Shown in pieces: positions 8,481-17,010 of a DNA stretch of 33,283 nucleotides. How positions within the stretch are numbered: position 1 is the first letter of the stretch; each line of letters opens with the position of its first letter. The stretch comes from Bacteroidota bacterium (GTDB taxonomy: Bacteria; Bacteroidota; Bacteroidia; M30B66), in assembly GCA_947460255.1 (NCBI GenBank), contig CANHIS010000032.1, positions 1 through 33,283 of the forward strand, read 5' to 3'. Made by a program: the position numbers and the translations under genes. Below the pieces are notes generated by a model. The model worked only from the letters and a program-made list of their open reading frames with translations. It did no database searches and had not been told where the DNA came from.

Positions 8481-8852
8481 ATGACTTCAATCCGAGGACT
8501 GCTTTTAGCGGTCGTCATGCTATGCTTTTGCCTTCAACTTGACGCTCAAGAGGAAAGAGATTCGAACAAGAAACACTTCGAAATCGTGGGCTCATTGTCG
8601 CCAGATGAAAAGTTGAAAGTTCAGGATGCGCTCGATCATTATGGTTTGTTGGATGCCTATCGTTTGGATGCTCAACGAAGAACGGTTGTTCTCGATGGAC
8701 TAAAGGCTTCCGTGGTTTTGTACAGTAACCAAGAATTGCAAAAACCGATAGGAAATCAAAAGCGCGCTGCGTTGAAGTCTGCTCCACAAGGAACATCGAT
8801 GCGCTTTGCCATCACCCCGAAGGGGAAATTAAAAGTGATTGCTGAACAATGA
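8481..8852 (+). CDS. Small secreted protein, first gene of the adhesin locus (123 aa)
   Basis: I do not recognise a family. The signal peptide is residues 1 to about 22 (hydrophobic LLLAVVMLCFCLQLD-A-Q). The mature part is about 100 aa, basic toward the C-terminus, with a central helix-like DEKLKVQDALDHYGLLDAYRL and a beta-rich RRTVVLDGLKASVVLY. The stop overlaps the next start (ATGA at 8849-8852), so it is translationally coupled to the giant CUB/Ig protein. That suggests a matching stoichiometric or chaperone-like role, but this is inference from position only. Confidence 0.8.
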   Translation: MTSIRGLLLAVVMLCFCLQLDAQEERDSNKKHFEIVGSLSPDEKLKVQDALDHYGLLDAYRLDAQRRTVVLDGLKASVVLYSNQELQKPIGNQKRAALKSAPQGTSMRFAITPKGKLKVIAEQ

Positions 8853-11800
8853 GAAAACTGTTGCACATATTGCTGTTGTTTATCATCTGGATTCCAGGTG
8901 TGGCGCAGGTTTACAATATGGGTAACTTCGGCACCATTACAGATGCTTGCGGAGGATTGTTTTACGATAGTCAGGGTCCTGGAACAAATTACCAGAACAA
9001 TGAATTTTCTACCATCACATTTTGCGCTCCGGCAGGACAAGCAATCACATTCACATTCACCGACTTTAGACTAGAAGCGGGATTCGATTTTTTGGATGTT
9101 TATAATGGGCCATCCACCGCTTCGCCACTTTTAGGTTCCTACACGGGAAATCTTGGCCCTGGAGTAATTTCTTCAACCATTGGCGGCTGTTTAACCTTCC
9201 AGTTTTTCTCAGATGGCATCACACGGCGCAGAGGCTGGGAAGCCGCAATTTCCTGCGGGGATCTTCCTCCACCGACAAACAATGGAGATACTTGTCCGAA
9301 TGCAACACCCTTTTGCACAGGAACAACTTATACATTTAACAACAACATCAATGTACCCAGCTTGGGCACTATTAATTGTTTGAATTCAACACCAAATCCT
9401 GTTTGGTATTATTTTGAAATTGAAAACCCAGGCGATTTAACCATCGATATTGCCCAGTTTGATGTTTTCGATTTCCCGATTGATGTTGACTTTTTGCTTT
9501 GGGGCCCGTTTTCATCTTTACCAGATGGATGCACGCAAATTCAAAACAGTACGGCGCCAGTTGCAGATTGCAGCTTCTCGGGATCTGCATTTGAACAGGC
9601 GAATGCTGTTGGCACACTCGCAGGCGAAGTGTACATTTTACTACTCACCAATTTCGACAACGAATTAGGGTACATTACCTTCAACAGTGCATCAAGCTCA
9701 ACAGCTACAACAAATTGCGACATTCTTTGCAGCATTACAGCACTTTCGGCAACACCATCTACCTGCGATCCAACCACAAATTCCTACGAAGTTTCAGGAG
9801 AACTTACCGTTACCAATCCTCCTGAAAGCGGCATCCTCACCTTTACGAGCTCTTGCGGCGGAACCACCACGCTAAGTGCACCCTTTCCAAGTCAAATTAG
9901 TTATACCATTTCTGGAATCAATGCAACAGGAGGAAACTGCAATGTTGTTGCGACGTTTTCAGCCGACCCATCTTGTACTATTTCTGAGAGTTACACTGCA
10001 CCAGCGGGATGTGCAAGTGTGTCGTTGAATTGTCCAGATTATTCAAATACATCAAGTAGCCCAACAATTGCTTGTTCAAACCAAACCTATTATTTAGATG
10101 TTGCAAACACGGCTTGTTCAGGGCAGATTTTTCTAACTGTTGAAGGCAATTATGGGTCACTTTATCAAGATGAAATTTCTTGGACACTCACCAGTATCTC
10201 AACGGGAAACATTATCGCTAGTGGAGATTTCTTTTCTAATGGTCAGTCCTTCACTTTGAACTTACCTGCTATCGACCCAATCGTTCAAGGTACAATCTTT
10301 CGCTTAGATGCATTCGATATTCTTGCTGATGGATTCGATGGAACGGGTGGATTCATTCAAGTAAAACAAGGTGGTACTATTATCGGCGGCCCATTAAATT
10401 CTGATTTTTTCAGTAACATCTACACCATTTTCGGTGCGAGTATCAGCATTTCTCCAGCCACAATCACCGTTACCACCCCTGCTGGAAATGTGGTACAAAC
10501 GGTTCAAAACTGCAACGATTTCCGGGTGCCGATCAGTATTGAAAATCCAAATTTCTGCAATACGATCAATGCGACATTACCTTGGACAGTTACCTGCAAC
10601 AGCACCGGCACAACACTGGCTTCAGGAAGCAACACATTAACTGTTTATCCGACCCTTCCTAGTTCTTCAAACGATGTGGTGAGCATCCTATACAACACCT
10701 CAACCTGCGATTGGGAAGTTACAGGCAACAACGATTGCGATGCAGGAGATATCGGCACCATTTTTACGATTAGTCCGAATCCTACAACCCTAGCAAGCAC
10801 AGCCTGCACGGGCGGAAACCAAACATTCGATTTAACCTATCTCGGCCTTAGTGGTGGGCCAAATTGTTGCTCAACTGGAGGCGCTCTCATTCCGATTCAA
10901 ATCAACAATGCTTATCCGAATGGAAGTTACGTAATTGCGAATTCGCCTTTTGGTGGGATCAACAATGCGGCCTACCTCAACATTCCTCCCAATACAGTTG
11001 GCGGAAATGCCACTTCCTTGCAATTAGACCTTAACATGACAGGTTTCTGCATGGATCCAGCTGGACCAAATTTAGGAGCTGATTTATCCTATTGGGTTAC
11101 AGTTTTAGTGGATGGACAAATTGTATCCGACATCAATACCATTGATCCAGGTCCTTCAAACTATTCGCAAACAATAAATCTAGCTGGAATACCAGGAGGT
11201 TTCAATTCGTCGATGGACATTGAAGTATATGTTTACCCAAATATTTTTGCAAGTCCGAACGGTTTAATCTTCCAAACATTCAATCCATCAGCCTCTTGCG
11301 CATCCTTAGGCAATGGGATTTGGACTGCTTCAACCATCACAGCAAATCTAGCAGCAACCTTCGAAGAGTTTGAGCCAACTCCGGCCACTTGCCTCTACCC
11401 TACCAATGCTGCATTTTCTTGTTGCTCACCTACAACGGTTAGCAACGCATCATCCACTATTTGTTCTGGTGGAAGTATTTCTGCTGTTACAACCTGGCAA
11501 AATGCTGTAGCAGCAGCCAATCCAACCTGCGTGGTATATTCGAGTGTTTTGCCAGTTGCCGGAACTACCGCTCCAAACAATTCGCTCCCTTCGGGGATAA
11601 ATAACACCGCAGCTCCGATAATTCAAACCGTTAGCGCATACGCTTACTGCGATGCCGACGGTAGCAGCACAATCAATACGGGCGATACTTACACGCTGAT
11701 CAGCACCTACAATCTTACGGTAAATCCAACTGCTACAGCAGGCTCAAATGGAAGCACTACGATTTGCAACACTGGAAGTCCAGTAAATCTGTTTAGCCTA

Positions 11801-13372
11801 CTGGCCGGAACGCCATCCATAACGGGCACTTGGAGTGGTCCATCAGCCCTTTCGGGCGGACAATTAGGCACATTCAATCCGGCAAGCAATACTGCTGGAA
11901 TTTACACTTACACTGTGGCGGGCACTTCACCTTGTCCGAATGCAGCTGCTTCGGTAACAGTAACACTCACTGCAGCCCCAACAGCTGCGATTTCCTATTC
12001 AGGTTCACCTTTCTGCACAAACCAAGCAGGCACACAAGCCGTGAGTATTTCAGGAACTACTGGAGGCACTTTTACAAGCGCTCCTTCAGGCTTGTCGATC
12101 AATACTTTAACCGGCGCGATCACTGCATCGAGCAGCACGCCAGGCACTTACACAGTTACCTACACAATTGCTGCAGCTGGTGGATGCGCAGCATTTTCCA
12201 CAACAACCACGGTGGTGATAACAAGTGCTCCAAGCGCGCCGAACCTCACACCTGCCCTTCCATGCGCAGGCGAAGTGATCAACTTTACAGCATCAGGTGG
12301 TTCTTGGTATAGCTTTACTGTGAATGGCGTGGAATTGCAAGCGCCTTCAGCAGATAACACCTACACTTCGGCCGTTTTAGCCGCTGGCGATCAAGTTTGT
12401 GTGCAGTCGTATCCAACGCCCCCATTTGTTTTCAACGGACAAATTTCTGAGCCCGAATGGGGAGCGCCATTGGCGACTTCTACAGGCGGACCAACAAGCA
12501 GTTTTGGCACATTGAACAACCTCGATGCTTTGTATTTGAAAAACATGTCGGGCAATTTGTACGGCGCATTGGCGGGACAAACCGAGAACGGAAGCAACAA
12601 CCGAATTCTGTTGTTTATCGATTGCATTCCTAATGGATTCAACTCACTTTCAGGATGGATAAACCGAAGTGAGGCTCCATATTTCTCGACAGAAAACCTG
12701 AGCAGCAACATCAGTTTCGATCCAGGTTTTAACCCAGACTATATTTTGGCGATGAACCAAGCATTTGGATCAGGCTACTTCGATTTGTACAACATGCAAA
12801 CGAACGTCAATTTGTTTTTGGGTCAATCGGGAACTTCAGCGCCATTGGGCTACCAAAACAATGGTGGTTCAGGAAATTTCACGCAAGGGTTTGAATTTGC
12901 GATTCCGCTAGACATTTTAGGCAATCCAACTGGTTCGATTCAGGTATTTGCAATGATGGTAAATGATCCGGGAGAGTTCATTCCAACCTTTGTGAGTAAC
13001 CAATTTCTCACACCTGCAGGCCCATTTGAGAATAGCTATGGAAATGCTGCTATTTCGTTTGGCAGCGCAACGCCCAACCCGGTTTCATACGCATTGAGTG
13101 CCGACTGCAGCAGCGAAACCTGCGTTACAGTTACAACACCTGTTACGCCGACGTTCAGTGTAATACCTCCATTTTGTGAGGGTTCAATAGCGCCAAGTTT
13201 GCCTGCTACTTCTATAAATCTAATTTCGGGAACTTGGAACCCATCCGTAATCAGCAATACTGCAGGGAACACCTACAATTTCACTCCAAATGCTGGACAA
13301 TGTGCTGATCCGACTTCAACAACCACAACAGTTTTGCCTAAACCTTCCACAACATTGATTTATCATGATTAA
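8849..13372 (+). CDS. Giant secreted CUB / Ig-like / CBM9-like adhesin ending in I-Y-H-D (1507 aa)
   Basis: This is a predicted cell-surface or secreted modular protein. The signal peptide ends near residue 20 (V-A-Q). A CUB-like domain follows (about 22-137; LDVYNGPS and the closing GWEAAISCG are typical). Next is a cysteine-rich beta region whose WYYFEIENPGDLTIDI is typical of Bacteroidota surface proteins. Ig/PKD-like modules follow (about 960-1130, including GGTFTSAPSGLSINTLTG). A DOMON/CBM9-like module begins at NGQISEPEWG near residue 1195. The last module (IAPSLPATSINLISGTWNPS) resembles one in the 833-aa protein. It has no type A or B T9SS sorting domain and stops abruptly at S-T-T-L-I-Y-H-D. 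The first gene is coupled to it by ATGA; a 126-nt gap follows. Ligand unknown. Confidence 0.88.
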   Translation: MRKLLHILLLFIIWIPGVAQVYNMGNFGTITDACGGLFYDSQGPGTNYQNNEFSTITFCAPAGQAITFTFTDFRLEAGFDFLDVYNGPSTASPLLGSYTGNLGPGVISSTIGGCLTFQFFSDGITRRRGWEAAISCGDLPPPTNNGDTCPNATPFCTGTTYTFNNNINVPSLGTINCLNSTPNPVWYYFEIENPGDLTIDIAQFDVFDFPIDVDFLLWGPFSSLPDGCTQIQNSTAPVADCSFSGSAFEQANAVGTLAGEVYILLLTNFDNELGYITFNSASSSTATTNCDILCSITALSATPSTCDPTTNSYEVSGELTVTNPPESGILTFTSSCGGTTTLSAPFPSQISYTISGINATGGNCNVVATFSADPSCTISESYTAPAGCASVSLNCPDYSNTSSSPTIACSNQTYYLDVANTACSGQIFLTVEGNYGSLYQDEISWTLTSISTGNIIASGDFFSNGQSFTLNLPAIDPIVQGTIFRLDAFDILADGFDGTGGFIQVKQGGTIIGGPLNSDFFSNIYTIFGASISISPATITVTTPAGNVVQTVQNCNDFRVPISIENPNFCNTINATLPWTVTCNSTGTTLASGSNTLTVYPTLPSSSNDVVSILYNTSTCDWEVTGNNDCDAGDIGTIFTISPNPTTLASTACTGGNQTFDLTYLGLSGGPNCCSTGGALIPIQINNAYPNGSYVIANSPFGGINNAAYLNIPPNTVGGNATSLQLDLNMTGFCMDPAGPNLGADLSYWVTVLVDGQIVSDINTIDPGPSNYSQTINLAGIPGGFNSSMDIEVYVYPNIFASPNGLIFQTFNPSASCASLGNGIWTASTITANLAATFEEFEPTPATCLYPTNAAFSCCSPTTVSNASSTICSGGSISAVTTWQNAVAAANPTCVVYSSVLPVAGTTAPNNSLPSGINNTAAPIIQTVSAYAYCDADGSSTINTGDTYTLISTYNLTVNPTATAGSNGSTTICNTGSPVNLFSLLAGTPSITGTWSGPSALSGGQLGTFNPASNTAGIYTYTVAGTSPCPNAAASVTVTLTAAPTAAISYSGSPFCTNQAGTQAVSISGTTGGTFTSAPSGLSINTLTGAITASSSTPGTYTVTYTIAAAGGCAAFSTTTTVVITSAPSAPNLTPALPCAGEVINFTASGGSWYSFTVNGVELQAPSADNTYTSAVLAAGDQVCVQSYPTPPFVFNGQISEPEWGAPLATSTGGPTSSFGTLNNLDALYLKNMSGNLYGALAGQTENGSNNRILLFIDCIPNGFNSLSGWINRSEAPYFSTENLSSNISFDPGFNPDYILAMNQAFGSGYFDLYNMQTNVNLFLGQSGTSAPLGYQNNGGSGNFTQGFEFAIPLDILGNPTGSIQVFAMMVNDPGEFIPTFVSNQFLTPAGPFENSYGNAAISFGSATPNPVSYALSADCSSETCVTVTTPVTPTFSVIPPFCEGSIAPSLPATSINLISGTWNPSVISNTAGNTYNFTPNAGQCADPTSTTTTVLPKPSTTLIYHD
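13346..13372 (+). other. C-terminal tail STTLIYHD-stop (copy 1)
   Basis: These are the last eight codons plus stop of the 1507-aa protein. The final four residues I-Y-H-D are encoded att tat cat gat. They match the ends of the next two proteins at the peptide level but use different codons, which argues for conservation of the peptide rather than a recent DNA copy. Confidence 0.75.
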
Positions 13373-13498
13373 CAAATACTTCACATACAAATTACCTCAT
13401 CATGGATTTGAACATGATTCAGCTGCTTTGAATTCTCTAATGCATCAAGTTAACAATACTTTAGATTCATTTGAGAACAAGATTTTTGCGGTTTGGAA

Positions 13499-14482
13499 AT
13501 GTTGGCCAGCGCAATGGATCTTAAGTGGAAATCGGAAAGTAAGAAACAGTTCAACCTTAAACTGTTGTTGCTTATGATTTTGCTTACGTCATATTATTTG
13601 GGTCGGAGTCAAACGGTGATCGCCAACCAAGGTTTTGAAGGACTTCCAACCGACAATTGGGGCTATATTCCCCCAACACAAAATGCCACTACTCCTCAAG
13701 TTTTAGTAGGTGCAGCAAATTATGGTGCAGGCTATTCATCTTCTGGAAGCCGAAGCATGCGCATTGGAGGCGGCTCAACCAATTGTGGAAATTTAACAAG
13801 CCCCAATTGTATAAATGGACAAACTTCTGGCGGAAACTGTAACGACAACCCAAATGGGAGAATACTTCAATTTCAACCTGTAGAGATTTCCTGTTACAAC
13901 AACGTTCGCGTTTCGGTTGCCTACAGAACAAATACATTTTGCAGCGGAGGACCTGGTTTTGACAGTGGTGATCAAATATTTTTCGAGGTGAGTGAGAATG
14001 GTGGTCCGTTTTCTACAGCAGCAACGATTAATGGCTTTGACGATTGCATCTGGAATTACGCAACAACCAATGTTAACTGTACTGGCCCGGCCATTCAAAA
14101 TCCATTTGTTTACAATGTTCCTCCAGGGCGAAATACTTTGGCCTTTAGGATTAGAATCAATGTAAATCGATCCGATGAAGTGCTTTACATCGACGACGTT
14201 AAAATCACTGGAAGCTTCAGTGGTGATTTCAATTATCCGCCAATTGCTTGCTCCGCCGAACTGCTTGTAGCTCCAGCCATCGATATCAATTTGGTGAGTG
14301 GAGGAACATTTTCAGCTTCCCCGCTCGGCTTATCTCTGAATGTATCGAGTGGAAACATCAATCCTTCAACCTCCACTCCAGGAAACTACACTGTGAACTA
14401 CATCAAATTCACCGAAATCTGCGCTTCATCAACAGTTACGGTAGGAAACGTCATATCAACAACACCCATTTACCACGATTAA
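13499..14482 (+). CDS. Secreted jelly-roll-like protein ending in I-Y-H-D (~327 aa)
   Basis: The start is uncertain: ATG at 13499 or 13514, both upstream of a clear signal peptide (FNLKLLLLMILLTSYYLGRS-Q); a TTG at 13493 is less likely. The mature N-terminal ~200 aa look like a beta-sandwich (galactose-binding or MAM-like): it opens ANQGFEGLPTDNW, has SRSMRIGG and DQIFFEVSENGGPF, and closes LYIDDVKITG, a typical final strand of such domains in T9SS cargo. A short Ig-like module follows (GGTFSASPLGLSLNVSSGNI), which resembles one in the 1507-aa protein. There is no recognised sorting domain; the protein ends S-T-T-P-I-Y-H-D. It lies 126 nt after the previous gene and 11 nt before the next. Confidence 0.85.
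   Translation: MLASAMDLKWKSESKKQFNLKLLLLMILLTSYYLGRSQTVIANQGFEGLPTDNWGYIPPTQNATTPQVLVGAANYGAGYSSSGSRSMRIGGGSTNCGNLTSPNCINGQTSGGNCNDNPNGRILQFQPVEISCYNNVRVSVAYRTNTFCSGGPGFDSGDQIFFEVSENGGPFSTAATINGFDDCIWNYATTNVNCTGPAIQNPFVYNVPPGRNTLAFRIRINVNRSDEVLYIDDVKITGSFSGDFNYPPIACSAELLVAPAIDINLVSGGTFSASPLGLSLNVSSGNINPSTSTPGNYTVNYIKFTEICASSTVTVGNVISTTPIYHD
14456..14482 (+). other. C-terminal tail STTPIYHD-stop (copy 2)
   Basis: These are the last eight codons plus stop of the jelly-roll protein, with I-Y-H-D encoded att tac cac gat. The peptide equals copy 1 except for P in place of L, although the upstream domain is unrelated to the one before copy 1. Confidence 0.75.
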
Positions 14483-14493
14483 ACAACCCGCTT

Positions 14494-16995
14494 ATGAGAC
14501 ACTTAAAACTTTTACTCATCTTAATCTTGGGCTTTGTCTGGAGCCAGGATACAATTGCGCAGGACAATTCGTCGCCCACGCAGGTAATTTGTGAAGGCAC
14601 TATTCGTCCGTATCGGGTTGATAAGGATGAAAATGGCGGCGCTGGAACAACAAATGCGCAGTACAGTTGGTCGATAACTTCTGGGACTTTCCTTGGAACG
14701 ATCACCACAAACCAAGGACCAGTTGTGGCATGGTCGCCCACGGGAAGCACCAACAGAATCATCATCGACTGGGGCACTTCCGCACCTGGAAACTATGTTC
14801 TCACAGTAATTGAGACCTTAAATGGTTGTGATGGCGATCCGATCGACCTTGACATTCAGCTCACGCCAAAAGTCGATCCTACCTTCGGTACATTTGGGCC
14901 TTATTGCTTGAATGCAGTTCCTCCAGCGCTTCCATTGATTTCGAACAACCTTATCGACGGAACTTGGACACCTTCATCAATTAACACCAGCGCACCTGGA
15001 ACAACCACTTACACCTTCACGCCAGCGGCGGATGAATGTGCGAAAGTCTACACCATGGATGTAATCGTAACACCTTTGCCGGTTGTGCTCATTTCGGGCA
15101 CCAACGAGGTTTGTCCAGGTGGAAGCACAACGCTTACGGCAAGTGGAGCAACTACTTACGATTGGAGTCCAAGTTCAGGATTGTCGGCGACGGACATTAG
15201 CATTGTTGATGCAACACCAGCATCAACCACCACTTATACCGTTACAGGAACCGATGGAGACGGATGTACAGCATCCGATGATATCACAATCACTGTGAAT
15301 CCGTTGCCAACAATCAGCACGAGCGGAGATGTGGCGATTTGCGATGATGGATCTACCACGTTGCAAGCATTTGGTGCAGACAGTTATATTTGGAGCCCAG
15401 CAACAAATCTAACGGCCACTTCTGGACAAAGTGTAATTGCAGATCCAAACAGCACGATCACCTACACTGTTACTGGAACCGACAACAATGGTTGCCAAAA
15501 CACAGCAAATCTTGAAGTTACAGTAAATCCAACGCCAACCTTTACTACTCTAGGTTCTGCAACTTGCTCGGCCGATTTGTCAACTTATAGTTTAACTGTG
15601 AGTGTATCAGCTGGAACGGTAACCAGTACTGAAGGAACGGTTGCAAACACAAGTGGAAATAACTGGTCGATTTCATTGGTTCCAGCAGGAACCGATATTA
15701 CCTTAACTGTTACTTCAGGCACTTGCGACGAAACATCGTCGATCATCGCTCCTGTTTGTACCTGTCCTCCAATAGCAAATGCTATCAGTTTAGGTGATGA
15801 TGATTTCTGTACTGGCAGCACCATCCCAACTTTGGGCGTGCAAGCTGTTTCGGGAATTGCATTCGATTGGTATAGTGTTGCTTCAGGAGGAATCGCTTTG
15901 GCAACCGGCGTAAACACTTACACACCAGCTGCAGCTGGAGATTATTACGTTCAGGCACGTGATATCGCTACGGGCTGTTTAAGTTCAACGAGAACACAAA
16001 TCACCTTGATTGAAAATGGACTTCCAACTGTTGATGCAACACTCGACTTTGCGATTTGTGAAGGCGCTACAGCTTCACTTTCTGCTTCAGGTGCAGTAAG
16101 TTATGCTTGGGTTGGAACTGGATTGGTTTCGAATACTGGCTCTAATGTAACTGCCAACTTAGGTGATGGAGTATTTACATTCACCGTTACTGGAACTGAT
16201 GGAAATGGATGTACTGATACAGAAGATGTTCAGGTAACTGTTAATCCTGTTCCAACAATCACGGTTGTGAGTGCTCAAGTTTGTTCGGCTGATCTAGCAA
16301 CTTGGAGCATGGAAATTTCGGTTTCGGCAGGAATTCCAACAAGCTCAGCTGGAACAGTTGCAAATGCAGGCGGAAACAACTACACAATTGTTGGAGTTCC
16401 AGCAAGCACCGATATTACGATCTCGCTTACGGTAGCAGGATGCCCTATCACATCTGATGTTACTGCACCAGTTTGTAATTGCCCAACTGTGAATGTACCT
16501 GTAGGAACCGATGCAGCATATTGCGCAGGATTTACGCCTGTTCCAGCATTAACGGCAACGGTTGAGGCTGGCCAAACTTTAAATTGGTATAACGCTTCCA
16601 TTGGTGGCTTACCAATTGGCACAGGATCTCCATTCGTACCAGTAGGTCCGGGCACCTACTATGCCGAAGCATTCGACAACCTTACTGGTTGTGTGAGCTT
16701 ATCGCGTGATGCAGTTACCTTGACCGAAAACGCACTTCCAAATGTTACGGCTAGTGCGAATATCTCGATTTGTGAAGGCGAAAACACAGAGTTAACCGCT
16801 GGTGGAGCTACAACATTAACTTGGGACAATACTGGAAGTCTTTCTTCAGGTTCAGGCTCTCCGGTTACGGCAACACCAACAACTACAACTACTTACACCG
16901 TTACCGGAACAGATTCCATTGGTTGCCAGAACACTGCAACGGTTACTGTTACAGTGAATCCAAGGCCAAACACTTCTGCAATTTTCCACGACTAA
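14494..16995 (+). CDS. Secreted PKD/Ig-like repeat protein ending in I-F-H-D (833 aa)
   Basis: ATG 14494 is chosen because it begins the signal peptide (MRHLKLLLILILGFVWSQ...IAQ); the frame is open further upstream only because it overlaps the previous gene. Domains: a PKD-like N-terminal domain (about 28-127, Y-S-W...APGNYVLTVIETLNGCDG); a GTWTPSSINTSAPG module; C-x-G-x-x-x-x-L-x-A-x-G-A Ig-like repeats with closing TYTVTGTD-x-x-G-C; then two tandem copies of a ~239-aa three-part super-repeat (from 15565). The last repeat ends VNPRPNTSAIFHD with no T9SS sorting domain. The next gene shares its N-terminal domain and super-repeat but ends in a type B sorting domain, so the two are paralogues with different C-termini. 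Likely surface adhesin or filament subunit. Confidence 0.88.
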   Translation: MRHLKLLLILILGFVWSQDTIAQDNSSPTQVICEGTIRPYRVDKDENGGAGTTNAQYSWSITSGTFLGTITTNQGPVVAWSPTGSTNRIIIDWGTSAPGNYVLTVIETLNGCDGDPIDLDIQLTPKVDPTFGTFGPYCLNAVPPALPLISNNLIDGTWTPSSINTSAPGTTTYTFTPAADECAKVYTMDVIVTPLPVVLISGTNEVCPGGSTTLTASGATTYDWSPSSGLSATDISIVDATPASTTTYTVTGTDGDGCTASDDITITVNPLPTISTSGDVAICDDGSTTLQAFGADSYIWSPATNLTATSGQSVIADPNSTITYTVTGTDNNGCQNTANLEVTVNPTPTFTTLGSATCSADLSTYSLTVSVSAGTVTSTEGTVANTSGNNWSISLVPAGTDITLTVTSGTCDETSSIIAPVCTCPPIANAISLGDDDFCTGSTIPTLGVQAVSGIAFDWYSVASGGIALATGVNTYTPAAAGDYYVQARDIATGCLSSTRTQITLIENGLPTVDATLDFAICEGATASLSASGAVSYAWVGTGLVSNTGSNVTANLGDGVFTFTVTGTDGNGCTDTEDVQVTVNPVPTITVVSAQVCSADLATWSMEISVSAGIPTSSAGTVANAGGNNYTIVGVPASTDITISLTVAGCPITSDVTAPVCNCPTVNVPVGTDAAYCAGFTPVPALTATVEAGQTLNWYNASIGGLPIGTGSPFVPVGPGTYYAEAFDNLTGCVSLSRDAVTLTENALPNVTASANISICEGENTELTAGGATTLTWDNTGSLSSGSGSPVTATPTTTTTYTVTGTDSIGCQNTATVTVTVNPRPNTSAIFHD
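15565..16980 (+). repeat. Two tandem copies of a 3-module super-repeat (period 717 nt, ~239 aa)
   Basis: Copy 1 runs from 15565 to 16281 and copy 2 from 16282 to about 16980. Each has module A (begins CSADL[SA]T, contains GTVAN and VPA[GS]TDIT), module B (begins with a CPP or CPT cysteine; W-Y-x-x-x-x-G-G core; YY[VA][QE]A) and module C (ICEG-x-x-x-x-L-x-A-x-G-A...VTGTD-x-x-G-C). A third copy lies in the next gene from 17347. Divergence at the base level is clear, so this is not a recent duplication. Confidence 0.85.
16969..16995 (+). other. C-terminal tail NTSAIFHD-stop (copy 3)
   Basis: These are the last eight codons plus stop of the 833-aa protein, with I-F-H-D encoded att ttc cac gac. 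The tail follows directly after an Ig-like module and P-R-P linker, at the point where the neighbouring paralogue continues into further repeats and a sorting domain. Confidence 0.75.
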
Positions 16996-17010
16996 GCGAA
17001 CGAACGCACC

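Noticed and set aside
13365-13577. 70-codon frame across the gap after the 1507-aa gene
   Set aside because: It overlaps the jelly-roll gene's signal peptide in another frame and has no coding character; most likely chance.
14248-14493. Upstream extension of the 833-aa protein
   Set aside because: This stretch reads through the previous gene in another frame, and the clear signal peptide begins at 14494.
8849-16995. The tailed genes as fragments of one frameshifted giant gene
   Set aside because: Each of the three genes begins with its own full signal peptide, and the tails before the stops match one another, which random truncation would not give.
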